DNA of 7,149 nt from Candidatus Omnitrophota bacterium (GCA_030617085.1 JAUWWB010000051.1:1-7149); one strand, 5' to 3'; counted from the stretch's first letter, positions 1 to 5,906 are shown. Notes: generated by a model not told the origin, from the letters alone. Numbers and translations: made by a program.

Positions 1-44
1 GGCGGCGAACAGAGATAGCGTTTGGAATTTCGTGACCGACACGG

Positions 45-158
45 GTCACCCCTCGACTTCGCTCGGGGCAGGCGGGACAGGAGTCACCCCGCGACTTCGC
101 TCGGGGCAGGCGGGACAGGAGTCACCCCGCGACTTTGTCCGGGGCAGGCGGGACACGG
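45..158. repeat. Three tandem copies of a 38-bp hairpin-forming repeat
   Basis: Three head-to-tail units begin at 45, 83 and 121, each starting GTCACCCC and containing GGGGCAGGCGGGACA. Units 1 and 2 differ at a single base. Unit 3 differs mainly in the hairpin loop and its last bases. Each unit can pair its CCCC or CCCCG with the later GGGG or CGGGG. In unit 3, CCCCG (125-129) and GAC (131-133) pair with GTC (137-139) and CGGGG (140-144), leaving one bulged C. Just upstream, GTGACC (32-37) pairs with GGTCAC (44-49), which enters unit 1. The core resembles the CGACTTCGCTC-type dispersed repeats seen in many environmental genomes (recalled, not searched). The array runs to within three bases of the rsmD ATG. 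No promoter is visible, and I could not assign bases 1-44 to a gene. Confidence 0.9.
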
Positions 159-161
159 AAC

Positions 162-713
162 ATGCGAATAATCGGCGGCGAATTCAGGGGACGGAAAATA
201 AAACAGCCCACCTTCAAGACGGTCAGGCCTACGAAGGACAGGATACGTGAGGCCGTGTTCAATATTATCGCCGCCGGGGTGCCGGGGACAAGCGTCCTCG
301 ATGTTTTTGCCGGCAGCGGGGCTTACGGCCTGGAAGCGTTGTCCCGCGGCGCGAAAAAAGCCGTATTCGTGGAAAAGGACAGGCGCTGCGCCGGGATGAT
401 AAGGGAGAATGCCGGCTTGCTCGGTGTAGAGGGCCGCGCGAAGATAATAACAAAAGACGCGTTCAAGGCGATCGGATCATTCGCCGAAGACAACGAGAAG
501 TTCGACCTGGTATTCTGCGACCCCCCGTTCGGCAAGGACATGGCTAGAAAAACCTTGATTATGGTAAATCAATATGATATATTAAAACCTTCCGGCTCGC
601 TTATTATTGAGCATCACAGGGCCGACGGCATCCCGGAAGCCGAAGGGCGTATTTCTGTTTACAAACAAAGGACTTATGGGGATATTTCGATATCCTTTTA
701 CCGGAAGAAATGA
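162..713 (+). CDS. rsmD: 16S rRNA (guanine(966)-N2)-methyltransferase RsmD
   Basis: SAM-dependent methyltransferase of the RsmD family, which modifies G966 (E. coli numbering) of 16S rRNA in the small subunit. The 183-residue product has the family N-terminus MRIIGGEFRGRKI, the segment RPTKDRIREAVFNI (22-35), the SAM-binding motif I around DVFAGSG (47-53) with acidic E71 closing the next strand, the catalytic-loop DPPF (120-123), and the typical tail YGDISISFY (172-180). Length is normal for the family. The ATG at 162 is chosen because the protein then begins exactly at the family's conserved start. An in-frame TTG at 135 lies inside the upstream repeat and would add only repeat-encoded residues. 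No clear Shine-Dalgarno precedes the ATG, only GGGACACGG from the repeat. The stop overlaps the coaD start (ATGA), so the two genes are probably translationally coupled. Confidence 0.95.
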   Translation: MRIIGGEFRGRKIKQPTFKTVRPTKDRIREAVFNIIAAGVPGTSVLDVFAGSGAYGLEALSRGAKKAVFVEKDRRCAGMIRENAGLLGVEGRAKIITKDAFKAIGSFAEDNEKFDLVFCDPPFGKDMARKTLIMVNQYDILKPSGSLIIEHHRADGIPEAEGRISVYKQRTYGDISISFYRKK

Positions 714-1201
714 ATAAAAGCGTTGTTTGCCCCGGGACATTTGATCCGGTTACGTACGGTCACCTCGACGTGATAAAGAGGGTTGCCGCCCTTTATGACA
801 GGGTTCATGTAGCGGTGGCGCGAAGCGAGGAGAAATGCCCTCTCTTCTCGGCCGATGAGCGCGCGGCGATGATGGCCGTGGAGGTTGCCGGATATGACAA
901 CGTCGAAGTGGAGGTCTTCGACGGGCTGGTGGTGGATTACGCTCTCAGCAAATCCGCCAGGATAGTCGTGAGGGGCCTCAGGATGATATCCGATTTTGAA
1001 TACGAGTTCCAGATGGCCCTCACCAACAGGAAATTGAACTCGGATATCGAAACGGTGTTCATGATGCCGAACGAGGCATACTCGTATCTCTCAAGCAAGC
1101 TGATCAAGGAAGTAGCGCGGTTGGGGGCGGATGTTTCAAAATTCGTTTCGAAGAACGTCGAGGTAAGACTGAAAGAGAAGTTGGGGACATGCAGAGAATA
1201 A
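710..1201 (+). CDS. coaD: Pantetheine-phosphate adenylyltransferase (CoaD)
   Basis: Cytosolic enzyme transferring AMP from ATP to 4'-phosphopantetheine to give dephospho-CoA, the penultimate step of CoA synthesis. The 163 residues match the usual length of about 160. Visible landmarks are the nucleotidyltransferase signature PGTFDPVTYGHLD (8-20) with the T/H-x-G-H motif at 15-18, the phosphopantetheine and ATP contact region VVRGLRMISDFEYEFQMA (86-103), and the C-terminal YSYLSSKLIKEVA (124-136), equivalent to the family's S-S-S/T phosphate-binding loop. The gene begins in a 4-bp ATGA overlap with rsmD, with GGAAGAA just upstream as a weak ribosome site. Its last 13 bp overlap pta. rsmD-coaD adjacency is very common in bacteria. 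Linkage to pta puts CoA supply next to acetyl-CoA use. Confidence 0.97.
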   Translation: MNKSVVCPGTFDPVTYGHLDVIKRVAALYDRVHVAVARSEEKCPLFSADERAAMMAVEVAGYDNVEVEVFDGLVVDYALSKSARIVVRGLRMISDFEYEFQMALTNRKLNSDIETVFMMPNEAYSYLSSKLIKEVARLGADVSKFVSKNVEVRLKEKLGTCRE

Positions 1202-2193
1202 CTGCCCTGCGGGAAAAAGCCAAAAAAGAGAAAAAGACGGTTGTTCTGCCCGAGGGGGAGGATAAAAGGGTCGTCAAGGCGGCATCGTTCATAGCGAATG
1301 AAGGCATTGCCGATGTGTGCCTTTTGGGAAGGAAAGACGGGATCCGCGCGCTTGCCGGACAAAACTCGATATCGCTGGAAGGGATCAACCTTATCGATCC
1401 GTCCGATCATGACAGGCGGGACGAGGTCGCAAAAGCTTATTACGAGAAGAGGAAACACAAGGGGATCACGCCGGAAGACGCGGAGAAGACCGTAACGGGA
1501 AACTTCGTGTATTACGCGGCCATGATGACGGGAGCGGGTATCGCGGACGGCTTCGTGGCGGGAGCGACCCACACGACGTCGGAAGTGGCCAGGGCGGCCA
1601 TGCACTGCCTGAACCTGAACAAGGAGATCGGCACGGTCTCCAGCTGCTTTATCATAGAACTTGATGATTGCCCCTTCGGCGAGAGCGGGCTTTTTGCTTA
1701 CGGGGATTGCGCCATTGTCCCGTATCCTTCCGCGAGGCAGCTTGCGGGCATAGCCATCGCGACGAGCGATCTTTTCCATAAGCTGTTCGGTCTTGAACCC
1801 CGCGTGGCCATGCTGAGCTATTCCACCAGGGGCAGCGCCGAGGGCGATTCGATCAATACCGTCCGGGAAGCCATGGAAAAGATAAAGCGTAAAAGACCAG
1901 AGCTGATGATCGACGGCGAGCTGCAGTTTGACGCTGCGATAGTCCCCGAGGTTGCGGAGCGTAAATGCCCCGGCAGCGAGGTCGCGGGCAGGGCCAACGT
2001 CCTGATATTCCCGAACCTGGATGCCGGCAACATATCGTATAAACTAAGCCAGCGTCTCGGAAAAGCCAGGGCCGTCGGCCCCATAATTCAGGGACTTGAC
2101 AGGCCGTGCAGCGACCTCTCCCGCGGATGCAGCTGGGAAGACGTCGTCGACACGACCGCCATCACCGCCATCAGGGCCCAGGGTAGTTCGTAG
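1189..2193 (+). CDS. pta: Phosphate acetyltransferase (short form)
   Basis: Converts acetyl-CoA plus phosphate to acetyl-phosphate plus CoA, the first half of the Pta-AckA acetate pathway. The 334 residues correspond to the short catalytic form, with no N-terminal DRTGG or P-loop extension. Recognisable blocks are VVLPEGED (18-25), GATHTTSEVARA (125-136), MLSYSTRGSA (208-217), DGELQFDAA (242-250), NVLIFPNLDAGN (270-281) and DLSRGCSWED (309-318). S311, R312 and D318 align with S309, R310 and D316 of the Methanosarcina thermophila enzyme, and R135 with its R133. The start at 1189 lies inside the coaD end, with GGGG at 1183-1186 as ribosome site. The last residues, Gly-Ser-Ser, and the TAG stop come from a heptad repeat that begins within the gene, so the native C-terminus may once have been slightly different. 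Confidence 0.97.
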   Translation: MQRITALREKAKKEKKTVVLPEGEDKRVVKAASFIANEGIADVCLLGRKDGIRALAGQNSISLEGINLIDPSDHDRRDEVAKAYYEKRKHKGITPEDAEKTVTGNFVYYAAMMTGAGIADGFVAGATHTTSEVARAAMHCLNLNKEIGTVSSCFIIELDDCPFGESGLFAYGDCAIVPYPSARQLAGIAIATSDLFHKLFGLEPRVAMLSYSTRGSAEGDSINTVREAMEKIKRKRPELMIDGELQFDAAIVPEVAERKCPGSEVAGRANVLIFPNLDAGNISYKLSQRLGKARAVGPIIQGLDRPCSDLSRGCSWEDVVDTTAITAIRAQGSS

Positions 2194-2207
2194 TTCGGAG
2201 TTCGGAG
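2184..2207. repeat. Heptad repeat (A/G)GTTCG-type tract at the pta 3' end
   Basis: A 7-bp period is visible: TAGTTCG (2184-2190), TAGTTCG (2191-2197), GAGTTCG (2198-2204), then GAG. The first unit lies inside pta and encodes its last two residues, and the second unit supplies the TAG stop. The same GAGTTCG unit recurs at the end of plsX. It is a short dispersed tandem repeat with no visible coding role. Confidence 0.85.
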
Positions 2208-2213
2208 AAAAAT

Positions 2214-2255
2214 GTAGGGGCAGACCCCTGTGTCTGCCCGCCTCTGGTGGGCGAA
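2214..2255. repeat. Dispersed-type palindromic repeat with two competing hairpins
   Basis: GGGCAGAC (2218-2225) pairs perfectly with GTCTGCCC (2232-2239) across a 6-base loop. A second hairpin pairs 2236-2242 with 2246-2252 (one G-U) across a 3-base loop. Both need bases 2236-2239, so only one can form at a time. The GTAGGGGCAGACCCC...GGGCGAAC layout matches a repeat type I recall from many environmental bacterial genomes. No T-run follows either hairpin, so neither looks like a standard intrinsic terminator. It lies in the pta-ackA spacer, 33 bases before the ackA start. Confidence 0.8.
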
Positions 2256-2287
2256 CAACTTAGGTACAGAACACAGAAACAAGAAAA

Positions 2288-3427
2288 ATGTTAATTCTAG
2301 TCATAAATTGCGGTTCATCTTCCGCTAAATACGAGCTGTTTGACGTGGAAAAGGAAACCACGCCATGCAGGGGGATCGTCGAGCGCATCGGTGAGGACTT
2401 TTCCGTGCTCAAACATGAAACCGCCGGGAAGGACAGGATACGCAAAGAGGTCGCCTGCCCCGACCATCAAACGGCTATCGAGATAATAAAGGACGTGCTG
2501 ACCGACGAGGGCGGCGGCGTGCTTTCCGATGTCAGCGAGGTCAAGGGAGTCGGGCACAGGGTAGTCCACGGCGGCGAGGAATTCAACGAAAGCGTGCGGA
2601 TAAACGATGCGGTCCTCGAAAGCGTAGAGAAGTTTTCCGAGCTTGCCCCGCTGCACAACCCGCCTTCGCTGGAGGGCATAAGGGGCTGCATGAAGATATT
2701 CGAAGGGGTCCCGCAGGTGGCCGTTTTCGATACGGCGTTCCATCAGTCCATGAGCAAGGAAGTGTTTTGCTATGGCATCCCGTACGGCTTTTATGAGAAA
2801 TACGGGATAAGAAAGTACGGTTTCCATGGGACAAGCCACCGGTATGTTTCGGAAAAGGCCGCGGAGCTTTTGGGAAGGCCGCTCGAAGAGCTCAATGCGA
2901 TCACGGTGCACCTGGGCAACGGATGCAGCATCGCGGCGGTGGCGGGGGGCAAAAGCGTGGACACGTCGATGGGGTTCACCCCCCTTGAAGGGCTTCTCAT
3001 GGGAACGCGCTCCGGCGACATCGACCCGGCCGTGGTGACGTTTCTCATGCAGAGGGAAGGCCTGAGCGTCGAAGAGATGAACGACCTTCTGAACAAGAAA
3101 AGCGGCCTCCTGGGCGTCTCCGGCGTAAGCAATGACATGAGGGACATCCTCAAGGCGATAGCCGGGGGGAACGAACGGGCAAAGCTGGCATACGACATTT
3201 TCGAGTACCGGATCAAAAAATATATAGGCTCCTACGCCGCCGTCCTCGGGAAGGTGGACGCGGTCGTCTTCACGGCGGGGATAGGAGAGAACATGCCGCA
3301 GCTCAAGGACAGCCTGGAGCGGCAGCTGCGCCCCCTGCTGGGAAGCGAAACAAAATTCCTTATTATAGGGACGAACGAGGAGCTTTTGATAGCTAAGGAT
3401 ACTTACGGGATCGTGAAGGGAACTTAG
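2288..3427 (+). CDS. ackA: Acetate kinase
   Basis: Transfers phosphate between acetyl-phosphate and ADP, giving acetate and ATP, and pairs with the upstream pta. Family blocks are NCGSSS (7-12), GVGHRVVHGG (87-96), HNPPSLEGI (123-131), FDTAFHQSM (147-155), YGFHGTSHRYVS (177-188), HLGNGCSIAA (208-217), TPLEGLLMGTRSGDIDP (231-247), FTAGIGEN (328-335) and TNEELLIAKDTY (362-373). N7, R91, H123, D148, H180 and R241 fall at the same numbers as the catalytic residues of the Methanosarcina thermophila enzyme. E364 matches its E384. The product is 379 residues rather than about 400. The shortfall lies between GIGEN and TNEEL, which are 26 residues apart here and about 47 in E. coli AckA. The frame is intact, so this is a clean deletion. 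The start gives the family N-terminus, but no Shine-Dalgarno is visible, only an A-rich leader. Confidence 0.96.
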   Translation: MLILVINCGSSSAKYELFDVEKETTPCRGIVERIGEDFSVLKHETAGKDRIRKEVACPDHQTAIEIIKDVLTDEGGGVLSDVSEVKGVGHRVVHGGEEFNESVRINDAVLESVEKFSELAPLHNPPSLEGIRGCMKIFEGVPQVAVFDTAFHQSMSKEVFCYGIPYGFYEKYGIRKYGFHGTSHRYVSEKAAELLGRPLEELNAITVHLGNGCSIAAVAGGKSVDTSMGFTPLEGLLMGTRSGDIDPAVVTFLMQREGLSVEEMNDLLNKKSGLLGVSGVSNDMRDILKAIAGGNERAKLAYDIFEYRIKKYIGSYAAVLGKVDAVVFTAGIGENMPQLKDSLERQLRPLLGSETKFLIIGTNEELLIAKDTYGIVKGT

Positions 3428-3431
3428 GAGC

Positions 3432-3515
3432 AGGTTTTAGGTGTTAGGTTTTAGGTGTTAGGTTTTAGGTTCACCAGCCCAACCTATAACCTATAACCTA
3501 GAACCTAACACCTAC
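3432..3515. repeat. Inverted heptad-repeat array forming a long hairpin between ackA and rpmF
   Basis: The left arm is five full 7-bp units alternating AGGTTTT and AGGTGTT (3432-3466) plus AGGTT. After a 9-base centre (3472-3480), the right arm carries AACCTAT twice, AACCTAG, AACCTAA and CACCTAC (3481-3515). Bases 3439-3471 pair with 3481-3513, giving 29 of 33 Watson-Crick pairs plus one G-U. The array begins five bases after the ackA stop and ends four bases before the rpmF Shine-Dalgarno. No T-run follows, so it is not a classical terminator. A stem of this size in mRNA would be a plausible RNase III substrate (inference). Confidence 0.92.
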
Positions 3516-3532
3516 AAAAGGAGGACATAGAC

Positions 3533-3757
3533 ATGTCTAAAGTAAAACATAGACATTCAAAATCCCGCGGGAGGAAAAGACGCACGCACTACAAGGCGGA
3601 AGCGCCTTCCACTTCGAGATGCCAGCAGTGCGGGAAAGCAAAACAGTCTCACCACGTCTGCCCTTATTGCGGTTACTACGGGGGCACGCAGGTCAAATAC
3701 ATAGAGACCATCGAGGAGCGCAAGGCCAGGAGAGAAGAGAAGCAAAGAAAACCGTAA
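3533..3757 (+). CDS. rpmF: Large ribosomal subunit protein bL32
   Basis: Small zinc-ribbon protein of the 50S subunit. The basic N-terminus KHRHSKSRGRKRRTHYK (5-21) matches the family pattern of Ser/Arg/Lys followed by RRTH. Four cysteines at 30, 33, 43 and 46 form an intact CxxC-CxxC zinc site, followed by the typical GYYGG (47-51). At 74 residues it is longer than the usual 55-60. The extra part is a charged, probably helical tail rich in Glu, Arg and Lys (58-74). A strong ribosome site, AGGAGG (3519-3524), lies eight bases before the ATG and directly after the inverted heptad array. rpmF-plsX adjacency is widespread in bacteria. The DUF177 (YceD) gene that often precedes rpmF is absent, and the space is occupied by repeats. 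Confidence 0.95.
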   Translation: MSKVKHRHSKSRGRKRRTHYKAEAPSTSRCQQCGKAKQSHHVCPYCGYYGGTQVKYIETIEERKARREEKQRKP

Positions 3758-3779
3758 GACCGGGGCAAGGCGTTGGTGG

Positions 3780-3804
3780 ATCGCGAGACGCGATATTTTC
3801 TTTT
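3780..3804 (+). terminator. Probable intrinsic terminator after rpmF
   Basis: ATCGCG (3780-3785) pairs perfectly with CGCGAT (3789-3794) over a 3-base loop, followed at once by ATTTTCTTTT (3795-3804). The stem is short at six pairs, but the GC-rich core plus T-rich tail is the standard layout. It lies 23 bases after the rpmF stop and would separate rpmF from plsX, perhaps only partially. Confidence 0.55.
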
Positions 3805-3814
3805 AAAACGCGCA

Positions 3815-3831
3815 ATCCGAGACATTCGGAT
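3815..3831. promoter_or_regulatory. Perfect inverted repeat upstream of plsX, possible operator
   Basis: ATCCGA (3815-3820) and TCGGAT (3826-3831) are perfect inverted arms around GACAT, ending 28 bases before the plsX ATG. A TATATT at 3831-3836, one base from a sigma-70 -10 consensus, abuts the right arm, but no matching -35 is present at normal spacing. It could be an operator for a lipid regulator or a second weak hairpin behind the rpmF terminator. It does not match the FapR operator pattern I know. Confidence 0.35.
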
Positions 3832-3859
3832 ATATTCTGTGCGACGACGGAGGACTTGA

Positions 3860-4852
3860 ATGAGGATCGGTTTAGATGCGATGGGCGGGGACTTGGCTCC
3901 CGAAAGTACCGTACAGGGCGCCGTGATGGCCGTCAATGAGTACGGGTATCACGTGACGCTTATAGGGCGTGAAGACGAGATAAGGGAACAGCTTAAGGGC
4001 CTTGACTATCCCGCCGACAAAATAGATATTTTCAATGCTTCCCAGACGATAGAGATGCACGAGCCCGCCGCACTTTCCGTAAGGAAAAAAAGGGACTCTT
4101 CCATCGTAAAAGGCGCCGAGCTCCTGAAAAAAGGGGAGTTTGACGCCCTGGTGAGCGCGGGGAATACCGGCGCCGTGGTTTGCGCGGCGACGCTGAGCTT
4201 GCGGCTTTTGCCGGGGGTGGACATGCCCGGTATCGGGGTGATCTTCCCCACGCTGGATAAGCCATGCATGGTCATAGACGTAGGCGCGAACATCGGTCCC
4301 AAACCGTTCCATCTCCTCCAGTACGGTATCATGGGGGACGCGTATTCCAAGCATGTCTTTTCCAGGGAAAACCCCGTGGTGGCACTCCTTAACATCGGCG
4401 AGGAATCGACCAAGGGGACCGAATTTATAAGAGAAGTTCACACGATGCTCAGCGAGAGCAACCTTAATTTCATAGGCAATATCGAGCCGAGGGACGTGTA
4501 TTGCGGAAAAGTGGATGTGATAGTATGCGACGGGTTCGTAGGCAACATCTTTCTCAAGGTCACCGAGGGGTTCGCCGATGCGGCAAGCACGCTCGTGAAA
4601 AGAGAACTTAAGAACAGCGGCTTTGTCACAAAACTGGGCGCGTTTCTGACGCTCCCCGCGTTCAGGGCCATAAAGAGAAAGATAGACGCCACGGAGTACG
4701 GCGGCGCGCCGCTGATGGGTGTGGACGGGAGCGTCATAATAGCTCACGGCTCTTCCAATGCCAAGGCCATGAAGAACGCCATACGCGCCGCGGCCGAAAA
4801 CGTAAGCCACAAAGTCAACGCCCACGTCGTCGAGGAACTGCGGAGTTACTGA
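3860..4852 (+). CDS. plsX: Phosphate acyltransferase PlsX
   Basis: Peripheral membrane enzyme making acyl-phosphate from acyl-ACP and phosphate. The acyl-phosphate feeds PlsY in phosphatidic acid synthesis. The 330 residues show the family start IGLDAMGGDLAP (3-14), SAGNTGA (99-105), VIDVGANIGPKPFHLLQYG (138-156), NIGEESTKG (178-186), GNIEP (206-210), VDVIVCDGFVGNIFLK (218-233) and the C-terminal YGGAPLMGVDG (280-290) with AHGSSNAKAM (295-304). In the GAN block the family normally reads GAN-V/I-D; here it reads GANIG, with Gly146 in place of Asp. GGAGG at 3849-3853 sits six bases before the ATG, and the protein starts at the family's conserved position. The last residues and the TGA stop run into a heptad repeat. 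fabH follows after 58 bp, so plsX-fabH-fabD probably share transcription. Confidence 0.97.
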   Translation: MRIGLDAMGGDLAPESTVQGAVMAVNEYGYHVTLIGREDEIREQLKGLDYPADKIDIFNASQTIEMHEPAALSVRKKRDSSIVKGAELLKKGEFDALVSAGNTGAVVCAATLSLRLLPGVDMPGIGVIFPTLDKPCMVIDVGANIGPKPFHLLQYGIMGDAYSKHVFSRENPVVALLNIGEESTKGTEFIREVHTMLSESNLNFIGNIEPRDVYCGKVDVIVCDGFVGNIFLKVTEGFADAASTLVKRELKNSGFVTKLGAFLTLPAFRAIKRKIDATEYGGAPLMGVDGSVIIAHGSSNAKAMKNAIRAAAENVSHKVNAHVVEELRSY

Positions 4853-4871
4853 GTTCGGAGTTCGGAGTGAG
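4843..4871. repeat. Heptad GAGTTCG repeat at the plsX 3' end
   Basis: GAGTTAC (4843-4849) lies in the last plsX codons. After one T come GAGTTCG (4851-4857), GAGTTCG (4858-4864) and the degenerate GAGTGAG (4865-4871). The T plus the next unit forms the TGA stop of plsX. It is the same heptad family, in the same orientation, as the tract ending pta. Confidence 0.85.
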
Positions 4872-4910
4872 TGGGGCGATACGGGCCACAAAAAACTGCG
4901 AGGGACAACA

Positions 4911-5891
4911 GTGAAGAGAACAGGCATACTTGGAGTCGGCAAATATCTTCCGGAGAACATCCTGACGAACGCCGACCTGGAGAGGATGGTCGATACGACC
5001 GATGAATGGATCACCACGCGGACCGGCATCAAGCAAAGGCGCATCGCCGCGGATAACGAGGCCACCAGCGACATGGCGGTAAAAGCCGCGAAGTCCGCGT
5101 TGAAAAGTGCGGGCCTTGGACCCGAAGACATCGACCTCATCATCGTCGCGACGATAACGCCGGACATGTTCTTTCCTTCGACCGCGTGCCTTTTGCAGCA
5201 CAAGCTCGGCGCCAGGCAAATCCCGGCCTTCGATATATCCGTTGCCTGTTCGGGGTACATTTACGGCCTTACCATAGCCGATCAGTTCATCAAGAGCGGC
5301 ATGTATAAGCATGCGCTTGTCGTGGCCGCCGAAAAACTCTCATCCGTCACTGACTGGGAAGACCGTTCCACGTGCGTGCTTTTCGGCGACGGAGCGGGCG
5401 CCGCCGTGCTTGGCCCCGTGGACGAAGGCGGCATCCTTGGAGCGAGCCTGGGCGCGGACGGCAGCAAGGGAGACCTGCTCCGGCTTCCAGCCGGCGGGTC
5501 GCGCATGCCCGCTTCCATAAAGACCGTGGAGAACAAGCTGCACACCATAAAGATGGAAGGCAACGTCCTCTTCAAGCACGCCGTAAAGATCATGGCCGAC
5601 GCCGCGCGCGCGGTGACGGAGCCCCTCGGGCTCAAGGGCGACGATATCGACATAATCATCCCCCACCAGGCGAACATACGCATCCTCAACGCACTGGCCA
5701 AAAGAATGGGAGTAGACCCCGGCGAAAAAATATATCTCAACATAGAAAAGTACGGCAACATGTCGGCCGCCTCCAGCGCCGTGGCCCTCACCGAGGCCGT
5801 CGAGGAAGGAAGGATCAAAAAAGGCGACACCATCCTGATGGACGCCTTCGGCGGAGGCCTCACCTGGGGCGCCCTCATCATCAAATGGTGA
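4911..5891 (+). CDS. fabH: 3-oxoacyl-ACP synthase III (FabH)
   Basis: Starts type II fatty-acid synthesis by condensing acetyl-CoA (or another short acyl-CoA) with malonyl-ACP. The 326 residues carry the complete Cys-His-Asn triad: C113 in VACSGYIYG (111-119), H252 in PHQANIRI (251-258), and N283 in KYGNMSAAS (280-288). Also present are the N-terminal DEWITTRTGIKQRR (31-44), FGDGAGA (158-164) and the C-terminal DAFGGGLTWG. The N283 block reads GNMSAAS, where Thr follows Asn in the usual GNTSAAS, a mild substitution. The start is GTG, supported by AGGG (4901-4904) six bases upstream and by the family N-terminus KRTGILGVGKYLP. Acyl-chain preference cannot be judged from sequence by eye. Confidence 0.97.
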   Translation: MKRTGILGVGKYLPENILTNADLERMVDTTDEWITTRTGIKQRRIAADNEATSDMAVKAAKSALKSAGLGPEDIDLIIVATITPDMFFPSTACLLQHKLGARQIPAFDISVACSGYIYGLTIADQFIKSGMYKHALVVAAEKLSSVTDWEDRSTCVLFGDGAGAAVLGPVDEGGILGASLGADGSKGDLLRLPAGGSRMPASIKTVENKLHTIKMEGNVLFKHAVKIMADAARAVTEPLGLKGDDIDIIIPHQANIRILNALAKRMGVDPGEKIYLNIEKYGNMSAASSAVALTEAVEEGRIKKGDTILMDAFGGGLTWGALIIKW

Positions 5892-5906
5892 GACGCAGAT
5901 TCGAAT

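Noticed and set aside
1..35. Possible 3' end of an upstream gene (frame 1 ends with TAG at 16-18, frame 3 with TGA at 33-35)
   Set aside because: Too few residues to recognise either; which frame, if any, is real cannot be decided.
45..158. CRISPR array at the left end
   Set aside because: The 38-bp units are directly contiguous with no unique spacers.
135..161. Alternative TTG start for rsmD at 135
   Set aside because: It lies in the third tandem repeat unit and adds residues absent from the family; the ATG at 162 gives the conserved N-terminus.
32..250. 72-residue open frame from a GTG at 32
   Set aside because: It is made of translated repeat units and then overlaps rsmD out of frame; the open frame reflects GC-rich repeats.
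937..1779. 280-residue minus-strand open frame across coaD and pta
   Set aside because: Antisense shadow of two confident genes with no family signature.
2218..2252. Intrinsic terminator or riboswitch before ackA
   Set aside because: No T-run follows either hairpin, and the sequence looks like a dispersed repeat rather than a conserved ligand-binding fold.
3432..3515. CRISPR array or telomere-like repeat
   Set aside because: Units are 7 bp with no spacers, and the two arms are inverted; similarity to heptameric telomere repeats is superficial.
3872..5260. 462-residue minus-strand open frame across plsX and fabH
   Set aside because: It lies opposite two clear genes and spans their junction, shows no recognisable motif, and is explained by codon bias of the sense genes.
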